A stretch of 64,000 bases of DNA from Phycisphaerales bacterium (GCA_030749435.1 JASMKH010000001.1:1-64000), one strand, 5' to 3'. Numbered from the stretch's first letter, positions 37,307-48,715 are shown. Numbers and translations are program-made. The notes: generated from the letters alone by a model not told the origin.

Positions 37307-39022
37307 TCAGTCGGCCGAGGCCTGCAGCCGGTCCGGGGCAACGCCCAGATAGGGGAGGACGCTGTCGACGAGATCACGCACGACCGGGCCTGCGGTGGAC
37401 CCGCCGTACCAGCGGCCCAGCCCGCGATCGGGATCATCGATGATGCACAGCACGACGAGCCGCGTGTCAAGGGCTGGCGCGCCGGCGATGAAACTCGAGA
37501 CGTACCGATGTTCGTGGTACCCGCCTCCCTCGGCCTTGGGCAGTTGGGCGGTGCCGGACTTGCCGAACATCGAGTACTGGTCCGATTGCACCCGCTTGCC
37601 GGTGCCTTCACGCATCACCAGTTGCATGGTGGCTCGAGTCAGGTCGGAGATCCCGGGGTCAAACACCGGAACCGACAGCGTCGCGGCCCGATCATGGACG
37701 GCCTGAATCGTTGCCGCAGGCATGCGGCCCTCGGACGCGAAGGCGGAGAATGCCCGCGCCATCTGAATCGGCGTGACTGCAATCTCGTGTCCCATTGCCA
37801 CGGACGTCTGGGTGTAGTTCGACCACTTTCCGGAGGGCGTCACGATTCCGATCGTCTCGCCCGGGATGCCGCATCCCGTCGCATGTCCGAAGCCAAGTTG
37901 CCCGACCACCCTGCGGAGCGACCCGTGCGACATTCGCTCGGCGACGATTGCCATGCCACTGTTGAGTGAATGGACCAGCACATGCCGCCACGAGGTGGGA
38001 CCTCGGTCGTGAGCATCGCGGATCCGCCTCCCAAATGAAGTGCGGTGTGGTCCGTGTGTCGGCGTCGGCAGCACTTCATCCGGGGTGGCCAGTCCGGCCT
38101 GCGTGGCGGCAGCCCATACGAATGGCTTGAAGGTCGATCCCGGTTCATACGGATCGCTGACGCACCGATTCCGTCGAAGATGCGGATTCAGATGCTCGGT
38201 ACGCCGATCGATGTCTGCCACGGCGAGCAACTCACCCGTCGCGGGGTCCATGATGACCACCCGGCCCCCCGCAGCGCCGTACGCTGCGACCGCCTCTTCG
38301 AGTCGCGATTCGGCCATGCGTTGGATGACCAGGTCGATGCTCAAACGAACCGTCTCACCGTCTTTGCCGGGCTCGAATCCGTCTGGTGGGATCCACATCG
38401 TGCGTCTGCGGACATCCCGTACGCTGACGATGCGACCTCGTGCCGAATCGAGTGATGTGTGGAGGGCGTGTTCAAGTCCGGAGAGACCGTCGTGTTCGAA
38501 GCCCACGGTTCCGACGAGGGACTGCGCTGTGTCGGAGAGCGGGTAGTGTCTGACGGCCCGCCGCTCGAGCCCGACACCGGGGATCCGCTCGACTCGAAGC
38601 CGCTCAACCTGCCAGTCCTCAAGCAGCCCCGGGAGCGGGATGTACCGTCGATGCAATCGGCCCGAGAGTCTTCGCTGCACTTCGATGGCGGACACACCGA
38701 TAGTCTGCTGCACTCGCACACCGAGCAGGGCCGGGTCTTTCGCCAGGGCCGGATCGATGAACGCCCGCCAGCCGAGCGACGTCGTGGCCAGCACGCGGCC
38801 TCGGCGGTCCAGCAGGTCGCCTCGGCGGACTTGGGGCGTGCGGACACCGAGATCCTCGGCGACTGCGGCGGCCAGTTGATCCCCAGGCCGGTGCTGGAGT
38901 TGCCACACCCGCACCGGGATGCACAGCAGCCCGATCGTCGCTCCGATAGCGAGTGCCGTCGCCCACGATGCGATCCGCAGCCGCTGAGGCGCCCGAGTCG
39001 ATTCCACATCGCCGCGGTCAGT
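37307..39022 (-). CDS. ftsI: peptidoglycan D,D-transpeptidase FtsI/penicillin-binding protein 2
   Basis: PBP dimer domain RGDLLDRRGRVLATT; EPGSTFKPF (SxxK), SLNSGM (SxN), KSGTAQ (KTG-like); position in dcw-type cluster. Confidence 0.9.
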   Translation of the reverse strand, partial: TDRGDVESTRAPQRLRIASWATALAIGATIGLLCIPVRVWQLQHRPGDQLAAAVAEDLGVRTPQVRRGDLLDRRGRVLATTSLGWRAFIDPALAKDPALLGVRVQQTIGVSAIEVQRRLSGRLHRRYIPLPGLLEDWQVERLRVERIPGVGLERRAVRHYPLSDTAQSLVGTVGFEHDGLSGLEHALHTSLDSARGRIVSVRDVRRRTMWIPPDGFEPGKDGETVRLSIDLVIQRMAESRLEEAVAAYGAAGGRVVIMDPATGELLAVADIDRRTEHLNPHLRRNRCVSDPYEPGSTFKPFVWAAATQAGLATPDEVLPTPTHGPHRTSFGRRIRDAHDRGPTSWRHVLVHSLNSGMAIVAERMSHGSLRRVVGQLGFGHATGCGIPGETIGIVTPSGKWSNYTQTSVAMGHEIAVTPIQMARAFSAFASEGRMPAATIQAVHDRAATLSVPVFDPGISDLTRATMQLVMREGTGKRVQSDQYSMFGKSGTAQLPKAEGGGYHEHRYVSSFIAGAPALDTRLVVLCIIDDPDRGLGRWYGGSTAGPVVRDLVDSVLPYLGVAPDRLQASAD

Positions 39023-39284
39023 CATGGGCAGCATCGGGGGGGGGATCGGCGGGCTGTGCCAGGGCGGACCGGAGATCATGATCGTCCGGAACCCCGAGCG
39101 ATGCCGGTTGGATCATCTCTGCGACTTCGGCGCGGGCACGCCAGAGCGAGGTCTCATCGTTCGACATCCGCACGTGAAGCATGCTCATGTCATGCACCAG
39201 CGCGATTCGCTGCTGGCGAAGCGACAGCAGCACCAGACCGATCAGGCCGGTTGTCAGCACTGCGGCGATCAGTCGCCGGGTCAC
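39018..39284 (-). CDS. FtsL-like small bitopic protein
   Basis: Single N-terminal TM IAAVLTTGLIGLVLLSLRQQRIALVHDMSMLHVRMSNDETSLWRARAEVAEMI; between rsmH and ftsI. Confidence 0.6.
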   Translation of the reverse strand: MTRRLIAAVLTTGLIGLVLLSLRQQRIALVHDMSMLHVRMSNDETSLWRARAEVAEMIQPASLGVPDDHDLRSALAQPADPPPDAAHD

Positions 39285-39967
39285 GGTGATGCGTTACCGC
39301 TGGCTGTGTCGGGGTACCGAAGCTTGATCCCAATCCGCAGATCGTCCGCACTGGAGATTCGGTCTCGATTGAGTTCGAGCAGCCGGCTGGTATGACGCGC
39401 TGACCCCATGAGTTGCTGGGCCAGTTCCGAGAGGGTGTCGCCGGGGCGGACTTCGTATTCGCGGATGGTCCGAGATGTCCTGATGGCCGCGGCGGCCTGT
39501 GGCCCCGTGGCTTGCGGGGGACTCGGGGCGGCTTCGGGCTCGGTGCCCAACAACGAGGAAGGGGGAATGATGAGTCGGAGCCCTTCGCGGAGGTCATTCG
39601 GATTCGGCAGGCCGTTGTGGACGGCGAGGTCGGTGGCCCGACGCCGATCACCGTAGTGCTGTGCCGCGATGCCGGAGAGCGTGTCTCCGGCGGCGACGAT
39701 GTGGACCGGGTGGGTCAACCCGCGATTGGTCGGAAGCGAGGCGGCCGCGTCGCTGGCCTCCGCCGCGGGCGCAGGTGCGGGCGACGGCGACGTGACGAGG
39801 GGCAGGTACTCGATCGTTCGGTGGTCGTTGGAAGCGGTGGGGTCGATCACCGCCAGGCTCCCGGGGGCGCCGCGGGCGACTTCGGCCAGATGATCCGACA
39901 CGAGAATGCCGACGACCAGAAGCAGGGCGAAGCCGATGATGATGGCGAACTTGTTCTCCTGGGTCAT
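39281..39967 (-). CDS. membrane-anchored protein with two LysM domains
   Basis: TM near N-terminus; HIVAAGDTLSGIAAQHYGDRRRATDLAVHNGLPNPNDLREGLRLIIPP and EYEVRPGDTLSELAQQLMGSARHTSRLLELNRDRISSADDLRIGIKLRYP. Confidence 0.92.
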   Translation of the reverse strand: MTQENKFAIIIGFALLLVVGILVSDHLAEVARGAPGSLAVIDPTASNDHRTIEYLPLVTSPSPAPAPAAEASDAAASLPTNRGLTHPVHIVAAGDTLSGIAAQHYGDRRRATDLAVHNGLPNPNDLREGLRLIIPPSSLLGTEPEAAPSPPQATGPQAAAAIRTSRTIREYEVRPGDTLSELAQQLMGSARHTSRLLELNRDRISSADDLRIGIKLRYPDTASGNASP

Positions 39968-40038
39968 GTCCACGCATCCATGCGAGGGGGCACTCCGCTC
40001 TGCTGTGACCGGCACCCTGCGTCCTTGCAGGGACCAGG

Positions 40039-40962
40039 TCAGTCGATTGTCGACCGGATGACCCGGAGTCGCGCCGAGCGGCAGCGTGGGTTCCGATCCT
40101 GTTCCTCCTGCCTCGCCTGAACCGCACCAGACGAGACATCCACGGCGAGCCCCTCGCGGACGAGCGACGCGAAGCACTGCTTGACCGGCCGGTCCTCAAG
40201 GCTGTGAAAGGCGATGATGCCGATCCTCGCGCCAGGCCGGAGCCAAGCTACGTCGCCGTTCCTCAATGCCCGCGTCAGTCGATCCAGCAGCGTCTGCAGT
40301 GCTGCGAGTTCATCATTGACCGCGATCCGGATCGCCTGAAACGTCCGAGTCGCGGGATGCTGGCGCGAGGTGCGGGCTCGGACGCCGTAGGCTTCGCGGA
40401 CCAGTGCCGCGAGTTGCCCCGTTGTTTCGATCGGACTTCTGGCGCGTTCAGATGCAATCTTTTGGGCGATCCGGGCCGCGAGCGGCTCTTCGCCATGGTG
40501 CCGGATGATCTCGGCGAGGTCTCGCTCCGAGAGCGAGGCAATCAGCGACGCTGCGGTGGTTCCGCTGGTGGGATCGAGCCGCATGTCGAGCGGGCCCTCT
40601 TCAAGGAAGGAGAATCCGCGGTCCGGATCGTCCACCTGGTTGGATGCGAACCCAAGGTCTGCCAGCACCATGTCCGCAGCGCGTCCCGAGGCTTGCAGAA
40701 ACTCCGGTGCCCGAACAAAGTTGCCCTGCCTCGTGTGATGCGTGACGCCTGCCGCCGCCAACCTGGCCGAAGCGGCGCTCCGATTGTCCTCATCGAGATC
40801 CGTTCCGACGACACACACGTCCCTCGACGCCGAGGCAATGGCCGCGGCATGCCCGCCCCGCCCCAGCGTGCAGTCGAGCAGTGTCTCACCGGGAGTCGGT
40901 GCAAGCAGCGATACCACCTCCTCCAGGAGGACCGGTACGTGGTCGGAGTCACCGCTGCCGCG
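40039..40962 (-). CDS. rsmH: 16S rRNA (cytosine1402-N4)-methyltransferase
   Basis: DHVPVLLEEVVSLLAPTPGETLLDCTLGRGGHAAAIA; DLGFASNQVDDPDRGFSFLEEGPLDMRLDP; IAFHSLEDRPVKQCF. Confidence 0.96.
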   Translation of the reverse strand, partial: RGSGDSDHVPVLLEEVVSLLAPTPGETLLDCTLGRGGHAAAIASASRDVCVVGTDLDEDNRSAASARLAAAGVTHHTRQGNFVRAPEFLQASGRAADMVLADLGFASNQVDDPDRGFSFLEEGPLDMRLDPTSGTTAASLIASLSERDLAEIIRHHGEEPLAARIAQKIASERARSPIETTGQLAALVREAYGVRARTSRQHPATRTFQAIRIAVNDELAALQTLLDRLTRALRNGDVAWLRPGARIGIIAFHSLEDRPVKQCFASLVREGLAVDVSSGAVQARQEEQDRNPRCRSARLRVIRSTID

Positions 40963-40976
40963 CATGAGGTGCCTGC

Positions 40977-42194
40977 TCACATTCCCAGCAGGAGCCGCTC
41001 GGGCGACTCGATGCACTCCTTGATGTGGACCAGAAAGCCCACAGCCTCCGACCCATCGATGATTCGATGGTCGTAGGACACGGCCAGATACATCATCGGT
41101 CGAAGCGTCACAGTGCCAGGCGCCTCCGGGTCTTCCACGGCGCGGTTGGAGATTCGGTGAAGCCCCAGAATCGCGGACTGTGGGGGATTGAGGATCGGGG
41201 TCGACATCATCGACCCGTACACGCCGCCGTTGCTGATGGTGAAGGTGCCGCCCATCAGGTCGTCCATGCCAAGCTGGCCCGCGCGGGCCGCTTCGGCCAG
41301 ACGGGCGATTTCCGACTCGATCTCGGCGAATCCGAGTCGGTCGGCGTTGCGGATGACCGGAACGACCAGGCCTCGGTCCGTACCGACAGCCACCGAGAGA
41401 TCGACATACTCGTGATACTCGATCTCTTCGCCGTCGATCCAGGCGTTGATCGCGGGAAAGGCCTGCAGCGCCGATACAACCGCCTTCGCGAAGAAACTCA
41501 TGAACCCGAGTTTGACTCCGAATCGGTCGTGGAAGTCGTCCTTGTGCGCCTTGCGAAGCCGAATCACTTCCGTCATGTCCGCTTCGTTGAACGTCGTCAG
41601 CATCGCCGCGGTGTGCTGAGCCGTGACGAGGCGTTCGGCGATTCGTCGCCGCAGCGGCGACATGCGTTCGCGTCGTGTACCGCGCTGACCGATCTGGTCG
41701 ATCGGGGTCAGCGGCTCTGGAGCCGGCGTCGTCTCGGTCGGCCTCGCGTTGGCGGCGGAGCGCACGTCGGACTTCATGACGCGGCCTGCAGGGCCGCTGC
41801 CATGCACGGTGCTCAACTCAACGCCCTGATCGCGGGCGATCCGTTTTGCCATGGGCGTCGCTCTGGGGGCGGGTACCTCTGCCGAGGCCGCGTTCTCCGT
41901 GGCGACCTCAACCTGAGCAGCCGGTGAGGGCTCACCCGCCGCGGGCTCGGGACGCGGCGCCTCGCTGTCGATGCGGCCAATCACCGCGCCGACGAGCAGG
42001 TCCGCTCCCTCGTGTTCGCTGATCTGGACGATTCCGCTGACAGGTGCTGGAAGTTCCTGCGTCACCTTGTCGGACTCAATCTCAACGAGCGGCGCGTCGC
42101 GATCGATCCACTGGCCGTCCCTGCACAGCCACCTGCCGAGCCGAACCTCCGAGATGGACTCACCCAGACTTGGAATGACGATGTCCGTGCTCAT
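40977..42194 (-). CDS. sucB: dihydrolipoamide succinyltransferase (2-oxoglutarate dehydrogenase E2)
   Basis: [19 protein letters not shown]...[50 protein letters not shown]. Confidence 0.96.
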   Translation of the reverse strand: MSTDIVIPSLGESISEVRLGRWLCRDGQWIDRDAPLVEIESDKVTQELPAPVSGIVQISEHEGADLLVGAVIGRIDSEAPRPEPAAGEPSPAAQVEVATENAASAEVPAPRATPMAKRIARDQGVELSTVHGSGPAGRVMKSDVRSAANARPTETTPAPEPLTPIDQIGQRGTRRERMSPLRRRIAERLVTAQHTAAMLTTFNEADMTEVIRLRKAHKDDFHDRFGVKLGFMSFFAKAVVSALQAFPAINAWIDGEEIEYHEYVDLSVAVGTDRGLVVPVIRNADRLGFAEIESEIARLAEAARAGQLGMDDLMGGTFTISNGGVYGSMMSTPILNPPQSAILGLHRISNRAVEDPEAPGTVTLRPMMYLAVSYDHRIIDGSEAVGFLVHIKECIESPERLLLGM

Positions 42195-44995
42195 CCGTGC
42201 TGCTCCACGGGCAGGGGAGATCCCCGACCGGTATCAAGTGCCGACTGAATGATCGCCTGCTGTTCGTCCCGGTGCAGCCGGGACGAGCCGACGGCGGGTG
42301 AGGCATTGGCCGGTCGACTGACGATGTCCAGCCGACGACCAAATCGTTCAGAGAACGTGTCGGCGATCCAGGTCCAGGCGCCCGCGTTTCTCGGTTCCTC
42401 CTGTACCCACGTCCAGTGTCGCACATGCGCATACTTCTCGAAGAGCGACCTGATGTCCGGCTCGGGGAACGGGTACAACTGTTCGATGCGGATGACCGCG
42501 GTATCGGCGGCATGAGGTCCGTCCACCCTGGCGGCGTTCAGGTCCAGCGCGACCTTTCCGCTGCACAGAATGACATGATTGACGCCCGCTGCCTCGACGC
42601 CGTGGTCGTCGAGCACGGGCTGGAAGTGGCCGCTCACCAGGTCGGACACCTTGCTCGTCGCGCTCCGGTGCCGGAGCAGGCTCTTGGGCGTCATGACGAT
42701 GAGCGGCTTCCGGAAACTGCGGAGCATCTGCCTTCGGAGCAGATGGAACATCTGGGCCGGCGTCGTGGGAACCGCGACTTCCATGTTGTCATCGGCGCAC
42801 AGTTGCAGGAACCGTTCCAGCCTCGCCGACGAGTGCTCGGGCCCCATGCCTTCGTACCCGTGCGGCAACAGGCATACCAGTCCGCTGTGCCGCCTCCACT
42901 TACGTTCCGCCGAGGCGATGAACTGATCGAAGTACACCTGCCCGACATTGGCGAAGTCGCCGAATTGCGCCTCCCACAGCACGAGCATGTTGGGATCGCC
43001 AAGCGAGTAGCCGTATTCGAATCCGATGCATCCCGACTCGGTCACGGGTGTGTTGTGTACACACATTCGGGACTGGCCGGTGTCGATGTGATCAAGCGGT
43101 GACCATGCCGCGCCCGTGACAGAGTCGAAGAAGATCGCGTGGCGGTGGCTGAACGTGCCTCGCTGGCAGTCCTCGCCGGTCAACCGAATCGGATGCCCCT
43201 CCAGCAGCAGACTGCCGTAGGCAAGCAGTTCGCCCATCGCCCAGTCGAGCGGCCTGTCATCACTGACCGCGGTGGAACGCTCCGTCAGGAGTCGTTGCAG
43301 TTTTGGATGCGCAGTGAAGCCGTCGGGGACTGCGGCGAAAGCCCCGCAAACCCGGTCGAGCGATTCGCGCCTCACCGATGTGTCAATGTGTGCTCCGCTC
43401 CACGACTTGGAGAACCCTCCCCAGGTCGACTGATCGTCGAAGGCGGGAGGCGTGGGGCGAACCGGCGTCGCCCGGATCCGCTGCTGGGACTCATCCATGA
43501 TCTTCAGCAGTCGCTGCTCGGCCTGGTCCGCTTCCGACGGGTCGATGAGGCCGTCCGATTCCAGCTTCAATGCGTAGTGTTCGACCGTCGCGGGCTGATC
43601 TCGGACGGCCGCGTACAGTTCCGGATTGGTGAATGCGGGCTCATCCGTCTCGTTGTGTCCGTACCGGCGCCATCCCCAGAGATCGATGGCGATGTCATCG
43701 CCAAAGGTGTGCCGCCACGCTACGGCGAGCCGAATCGCCCGCAGGCACTGGTCGGGATCAAGCCCGTTGACGTGCAGGATGGGAATGTCCTGCCCCCGAA
43801 GTACGTCGGTGCAGTAGACGCCCGAAAACGCTTCGTCGTGTTCGGCGGTGAACCCGACCTGATTGTTGATGATGATGTGGATGGAACCGCCGACGTCGTA
43901 GGGCTCCAGTCCGGCCATATTGGCCAATTCCTGCACGACGCCTTGCCCGGCGATCGCTGCGTCGCCGTGAAGCAGGACGGGAAGGCACTTGCTTCTCGTG
44001 GTGTCTCCCCGCAGTCGCTGCTTGGCTCGGACACGTCCGAGGACGACGGGGTGCCCCCATTCCAGGTGAGATGGATTCGAGGCCATGGTGAGGTGCATGG
44101 CGCTGCCGCCGGCGGTCATGATGTCGGTGCTGTAGCCGCGGTGGTACTTGACGTCGCCGCCGCTCTCGACGAAGTCTTCGGTCCAGGCCTCTTCGAATTC
44201 GGTGAAGAGTTGGTCGTAGGACTTCTCGAGGATGTTGACAAGCACGTTGACCCTGCCCCGGTGGGCCATGCCGAAGGCCACTTCTTCGACGCCGTTCCCG
44301 GCGGCGGACTCGAGGAGTTCGGTGAGCATGGGAATGAGCGTTTCGCCGCCTTCAAGGCTGAACCACTTGCTTCCGACGTAGCGGCGCATCAGGAATCGCT
44401 CGAGTCCCGTGGCGCGTTGCAGGTCCAGCAGCGTGCGTCGGCGAACATCATCATCCAGCGGGGTCTGCGCCTCCGGCGACTCGATGCGGTCACGCCACCA
44501 TTCCCGCCGCCGCTTGCAACGGATGTGCTCGCTCTCGACGCCCATTGTCCCGCACCAACTTCGCTTCAACCATGCCTGAATGTCACGCAGCGATGAGGGG
44601 CAGGGCAGCGGCAGGGTGTCCGGATCGAACTGTGCATCGGGGTCCACGCCGCCTGACTCGATGAGGTCGAGCCCCGCGTCGGTCGTTGGCCGCCGCTGGA
44701 GTGGGTCGATGTCGGCGGCGAGGTGTCCCCATTGGCGGTAGGAGGCAATCAGTGCCCGGACTGCGGCCTGCCCGGATCGTTCGCTCGCAGGACGCATCAC
44801 CGAGGCCAGGTCAAATCCCTTGAAAAAGTGCTGCCAGGATGCGGGAACGTCCTCGGGTCTCCGCGACCATCGCCGGTGCAGGTCATCAATCCACGCGGCA
44901 TTCCAGCCGTTGATCCCCTCGACGGCAGGCGGGGGGACCTTGAGCGGCTGACCGGCCGGTGGCGAGGATGATGGGCACTTGTGTTGTGGATCCAT
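42191..44995 (-). CDS. sucA: 2-oxoglutarate dehydrogenase E1 component
   Basis: [80 protein letters not shown]. Confidence 0.97.
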   Translation of the reverse strand: MDPQHKCPSSSPPAGQPLKVPPPAVEGINGWNAAWIDDLHRRWSRRPEDVPASWQHFFKGFDLASVMRPASERSGQAAVRALIASYRQWGHLAADIDPLQRRPTTDAGLDLIESGGVDPDAQFDPDTLPLPCPSSLRDIQAWLKRSWCGTMGVESEHIRCKRRREWWRDRIESPEAQTPLDDDVRRRTLLDLQRATGLERFLMRRYVGSKWFSLEGGETLIPMLTELLESAAGNGVEEVAFGMAHRGRVNVLVNILEKSYDQLFTEFEEAWTEDFVESGGDVKYHRGYSTDIMTAGGSAMHLTMASNPSHLEWGHPVVLGRVRAKQRLRGDTTRSKCLPVLLHGDAAIAGQGVVQELANMAGLEPYDVGGSIHIIINNQVGFTAEHDEAFSGVYCTDVLRGQDIPILHVNGLDPDQCLRAIRLAVAWRHTFGDDIAIDLWGWRRYGHNETDEPAFTNPELYAAVRDQPATVEHYALKLESDGLIDPSEADQAEQRLLKIMDESQQRIRATPVRPTPPAFDDQSTWGGFSKSWSGAHIDTSVRRESLDRVCGAFAAVPDGFTAHPKLQRLLTERSTAVSDDRPLDWAMGELLAYGSLLLEGHPIRLTGEDCQRGTFSHRHAIFFDSVTGAAWSPLDHIDTGQSRMCVHNTPVTESGCIGFEYGYSLGDPNMLVLWEAQFGDFANVGQVYFDQFIASAERKWRRHSGLVCLLPHGYEGMGPEHSSARLERFLQLCADDNMEVAVPTTPAQMFHLLRRQMLRSFRKPLIVMTPKSLLRHRSATSKVSDLVSGHFQPVLDDHGVEAAGVNHVILCSGKVALDLNAARVDGPHAADTAVIRIEQLYPFPEPDIRSLFEKYAHVRHWTWVQEEPRNAGAWTWIADTFSERFGRRLDIVSRPANASPAVGSSRLHRDEQQAIIQSALDTGRGSPLPVEQHG

Positions 44996-45100
44996 CGTCG
45001 AGCCGTCCCTGGGCGCACCATTGGGGGAGAGGCCGGACCGGAGCGGTGCCGGCAAGACCGGAGATTGTACCCCACCCGCGGCTGGCGAAGGGGGTCGTGA

Positions 45101-47416
45101 TCAGCGCAGGGCGACCGGATCCACGTCGATGACCAGTGAGGGATCTCCCAGGGCTTGTGCCTGGAGGGCATCGTGAAGCCACCGCTGCAGCACCTCCGCC
45201 GTTGGGGCGGTGAGCAGGATCTCCAGCCGGTGCTGGTTGCGAATCCGGGCCAGCGGACATGGCATCGGCCCAAGCACATCGACGCCCTCCGGGGCCAGGA
45301 CGCGGAGTGTCGCTGCGACCTGTTCGATCGTCGCCTCACAGGTTGCGAGGTGCTCGTTGCGTGCGATGACGCGGGCCATACGCGTGACCGGGGGAAGCGC
45401 CGCGTCGCGGCGCTGGGCGAGTTCCATTTCGAGAAACGACTCGACGTCGCCGCTGGCGGCCATTGCGATCGAGGAGGCGTCCGGATCGAGGGTCTGGATG
45501 ACCGCGGTTCCCGATGCCGCGCCGCGACCGCACCGCCCTGTCACCTGAGCGACCAGTTGCATGGTGCGTTCGGCCGCGCGGAAGTCCGGCAGGTGCAGCG
45601 CCGTATCGGCGTCGACGACTCCGACGAGCCGAACGCCCGGAACGTCCAGGCCCTTTGCGATCATCTGCGTGCCGAGCAGAACCCGAATGTCTCCTCGCTG
45701 AAAGTCGGACAACACCTGATGAAACTGATCGGCCCGCTGCATGCTGTCGGAGTCCATGCGGTACAGAGTCTCGCCGAGCGTCAAGTCCGGCCTGATGGCG
45801 AGCACCTCTTCTTCGAGCCGCTGCGTGCCCGACCCCAGCCGCATGGGCGTGCCTCCGCACTCGGGGCACGCGCGGGGGAGGCGAACTTCCCTGTGGCAGT
45901 GATGGCATCGCAGGAAGCCGCCCGTGGGGATGTCTCCGGCTCGGTGGTAGACCATCGCGACATCACAATGTTCGCACTCAAGCACCCATGCGCAGGCGCG
46001 GTTGCCGCACGCGATGTGGGTTGCCCACCCGCGGCGGTTGAGCAGCAGCAAGGCCTGATGTCCCTGCTCAAGCGTGCGAGAGAGCATGCTGCGAAGCGTC
46101 GGTCCAAGGGCGCCCCGATACTTCGGGTCATGCCGGCGTTCTTCGTTCATGCTGACGATCCGCGCGCGTGGAATCGTGAGCCCTGGTGCGCGGTCGGCGA
46201 GCCGGTGCAGCGACCAGTCGGGGCGCGTGGCGGCGTTTCGCCAACTCTCAAGCGACGGCGTGGCGCTGCAGAGGAGGACCGGGCACTGCGCCAGGTGGGC
46301 CCGCCGGATGGCAACGTCGCGGCCGTGATACCTGGGGTTCGAGTCCTGCTTGAACGAAGCGTCATGTTCTTCATCAACAATGATCAGACCGAGTCGCTCG
46401 GGGGACACGGGAGCGAACACCCCGCTTCTGGCACCGAGCACGATTCGGGACTCGCCGCTTTGAATCGCCTCCCAGTAGGCATGTCTGGTGGCGGCGGGGA
46501 GGGCCGAATGGACGAGCGCTACTGACTCGGCGGGGAACCGGCTGGCGAGTCTCGTCGCGACCTGTGGTGTCAGTGCGATTTCCGGAACGAGCACCAGCGC
46601 GTGCGCTCCGCGTTCGAGCGTCCGCTCGATCAGTCGCAGGTAGACCTCGGTCTTGCCGCTTCCGGTGACTCCGTAGAGCAGGTGCGACGAAAATCCGTCG
46701 CCAAGCCGGTTCGATACCTCGTCGATGATCTGCTGCTGCGCGTCGGTTGGGGTCGGCGGGGCGGCCACGTCGAGATGGCGCGGCGACCACTTTGATTCGA
46801 TGGACGTCCTGCGGTGTTCTTCCAGAAGACCTCGGTTGACCAGCGCCGTGATGGGGCCGAATGTGGCGACGCCGGCGAGTTCACGCAGGCGGGTTCGTTC
46901 AACTGGAATTGCCTCGGCGGGCAGCGAGCGGATTGCCTCGAGGATGCGCTGCTGCGCGGGGCCAAGTTTCGGCATCTCGCTCGGGGTTGGGGCAGGCGTG
47001 TAGTACCGCCGCTGCATGCGTCCCGTCTGCCGGCGTACAGGGGCGGGCATCATGCCGGTGAGGGTCGGTCCCAGTGGGGCGAGGTAGTAGCGGGCCATCC
47101 AGGCGCCCAGGTCAATGAGTTGTTCGCAGAGTGGTGGGCCGTCTCGGCGGGCCAGGATGTGTTTGGCACGCGCCGCATTGTCAGGTGGCGTCGAAGTCAC
47201 CGGGCACATGACCCAGCCGGAGGTTGGTGTGTTTCCTCGTCCAAGGGGGACCGTGACGGACGCTCCGGGCGCCAGATCCGCCAGTTCGGGCGGGACCGCA
47301 TAGGAGAGCCCGGTCCCGGCGACATCAATGGGGCGATCCACCGCCACGCGGGTCCAGCCGGCAATCGGTTCTGGGAAGAGATCCTGCACGCCGGCATTGT
47401 CTACACTTCCGCTCAT
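45101..47416 (-). CDS. priA: primosomal protein N' (replication restart helicase)
   Basis: LLYGVTGSGKTEVYLRLIERTLERGAHALVLVPEIALTPQV; DEEHDASFKQDSNPRYHGRDVAIRRA; Zn motif HIACGNRACAWVLECEHCDVAMVYHR; LGTQMIAKGLDVPGVRLVGVVDAD. Confidence 0.97.
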   Translation of the reverse strand: MSGSVDNAGVQDLFPEPIAGWTRVAVDRPIDVAGTGLSYAVPPELADLAPGASVTVPLGRGNTPTSGWVMCPVTSTPPDNAARAKHILARRDGPPLCEQLIDLGAWMARYYLAPLGPTLTGMMPAPVRRQTGRMQRRYYTPAPTPSEMPKLGPAQQRILEAIRSLPAEAIPVERTRLRELAGVATFGPITALVNRGLLEEHRRTSIESKWSPRHLDVAAPPTPTDAQQQIIDEVSNRLGDGFSSHLLYGVTGSGKTEVYLRLIERTLERGAHALVLVPEIALTPQVATRLASRFPAESVALVHSALPAATRHAYWEAIQSGESRIVLGARSGVFAPVSPERLGLIIVDEEHDASFKQDSNPRYHGRDVAIRRAHLAQCPVLLCSATPSLESWRNAATRPDWSLHRLADRAPGLTIPRARIVSMNEERRHDPKYRGALGPTLRSMLSRTLEQGHQALLLLNRRGWATHIACGNRACAWVLECEHCDVAMVYHRAGDIPTGGFLRCHHCHREVRLPRACPECGGTPMRLGSGTQRLEEEVLAIRPDLTLGETLYRMDSDSMQRADQFHQVLSDFQRGDIRVLLGTQMIAKGLDVPGVRLVGVVDADTALHLPDFRAAERTMQLVAQVTGRCGRGAASGTAVIQTLDPDASSIAMAASGDVESFLEMELAQRRDAALPPVTRMARVIARNEHLATCEATIEQVAATLRVLAPEGVDVLGPMPCPLARIRNQHRLEILLTAPTAEVLQRWLHDALQAQALGDPSLVIDVDPVALR

Positions 47417-48584
47417 GTCTGACGCGAACCCAACGGCAAGACTGGTCCTGGAGGACGGCGCCGTGTTTACCGGCCGCCCCTTCGGTGCCCGGGCGACGGT
47501 CTGCGGCGAGGTCGTCTTCTCGACCGCGATGACCGGCTATCAGGAGTCGCTGACCGACCCCAGTTATCGAGGGCAGATTCTCGTTTCGACGCCGCCGCAC
47601 GTGGGCAACTACGGGGTGTGCGGCCACGACGTTGAGGCCGGTGAGCCACAGATCCGAGGCTTTGCAGTGCGTGAGATGGCTTCCCTGCGGTCGAACTGCC
47701 GATCCGAGGAGGACCTTCCAGCCTGGTTGGAGCGGTTCGGGATTCCGGGAATCAGCGAGATCGACACGCGGGCGCTGGTCAGACGCCTTCGGGCCGCGGG
47801 CGTGCTCCGCGGCGTGCTGGCCCTCGCCGACGACCGGAGCGACGCCGAACTGGTGGCCGCTGCGAAGGCCCTGCCTGTGATGGCAGGGCAGGATCTGGCA
47901 ACCCAGGCCGGGGCCAATCCGCCTTCCTCGTGGGGAGAATCGCTGGATCGCTGGTGGCCGGGGGCCGGGCAGCCGCCCGCGGGCCCGCCGTATCGGGTGG
48001 TTGCCATCGACTGCGGCGCCAAGCGGAACATCTTCCGGCATCTGGTGGCGGCAGGGTGCGAGGTTCTGCCGGTCGCGGCCGGAACCTCGGCGGAGGCCAT
48101 TCTGGCCATGGAACCGGAGGGGGTGTTCATCTCCAATGGCCCGGGCGACCCGGCGGCGGTCACCGCCGTCATCGAGCCGGTGCGAGCGATGATCGGCGAG
48201 GTTCCAATGTTTGGTATCTGTTTGGGGCACCAGTTGCTGGCCCTCGCCCTCGGGGCGAGGACGTGGAAACTGCCGTTTGGGCACCGCGGCGTCAATCAGC
48301 CGGTCCGTGACCTGGAGGCCGACCGCATCTTCATTACGAGTCAGAACCACGGATTCTGCGTCGATGCCGACTCGCTGGAGGCCGCCGGGTGTCTGGTGAC
48401 CCACCGCCATCTGAACGACGATACGGTGGCCGGATTCCGACACGCCACGCTTCCGATCCGGGGGGTGCAGTTCCATCCGGAGGCGTCCCCAGGACCTCAC
48501 GAAGCGGCCTGCCTTTTCAAGTGGTTCAGTTCCACGATGGCGACCCGGAGATCGGCTGGCGCAGTTGCAGGAAAGGCCCCCTAG
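47415..48584 (+). CDS. carA: carbamoyl-phosphate synthase small subunit
   Basis: LVLEDGAVFTGRPFGARATVCGEVVFSTAMTGYQESLTDPSYRGQILVSTPPHVGNYG; GICLGHQLLALALGARTWKLPFGHRGVNQPV. Confidence 0.97.
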   Translation: MSDANPTARLVLEDGAVFTGRPFGARATVCGEVVFSTAMTGYQESLTDPSYRGQILVSTPPHVGNYGVCGHDVEAGEPQIRGFAVREMASLRSNCRSEEDLPAWLERFGIPGISEIDTRALVRRLRAAGVLRGVLALADDRSDAELVAAAKALPVMAGQDLATQAGANPPSSWGESLDRWWPGAGQPPAGPPYRVVAIDCGAKRNIFRHLVAAGCEVLPVAAGTSAEAILAMEPEGVFISNGPGDPAAVTAVIEPVRAMIGEVPMFGICLGHQLLALALGARTWKLPFGHRGVNQPVRDLEADRIFITSQNHGFCVDADSLEAAGCLVTHRHLNDDTVAGFRHATLPIRGVQFHPEASPGPHEAACLFKWFSSTMATRRSAGAVAGKAP

Positions 48585-48715
48585 GACTACCGTACGCCCT
48601 CTCGGCGCTGCTGGCGAATCGGAATCGCCGGACGTGGCCGGTGATCCTGCAGTCAGCCATCAGAGGCTGGTCGTGGGGGGTCAGTGCGTTCCGAGATTGA
48701 GAGTGGAGACCACGC

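Noticed and set aside
43139-44596. 485-aa plus-strand ORF antisense to sucA
   Set aside because: Mirror ORF of a clearly identified sucA coding region
45155-46525. 456-aa plus-strand ORF antisense to priA
   Set aside because: Mirror ORF of a clearly identified priA coding region
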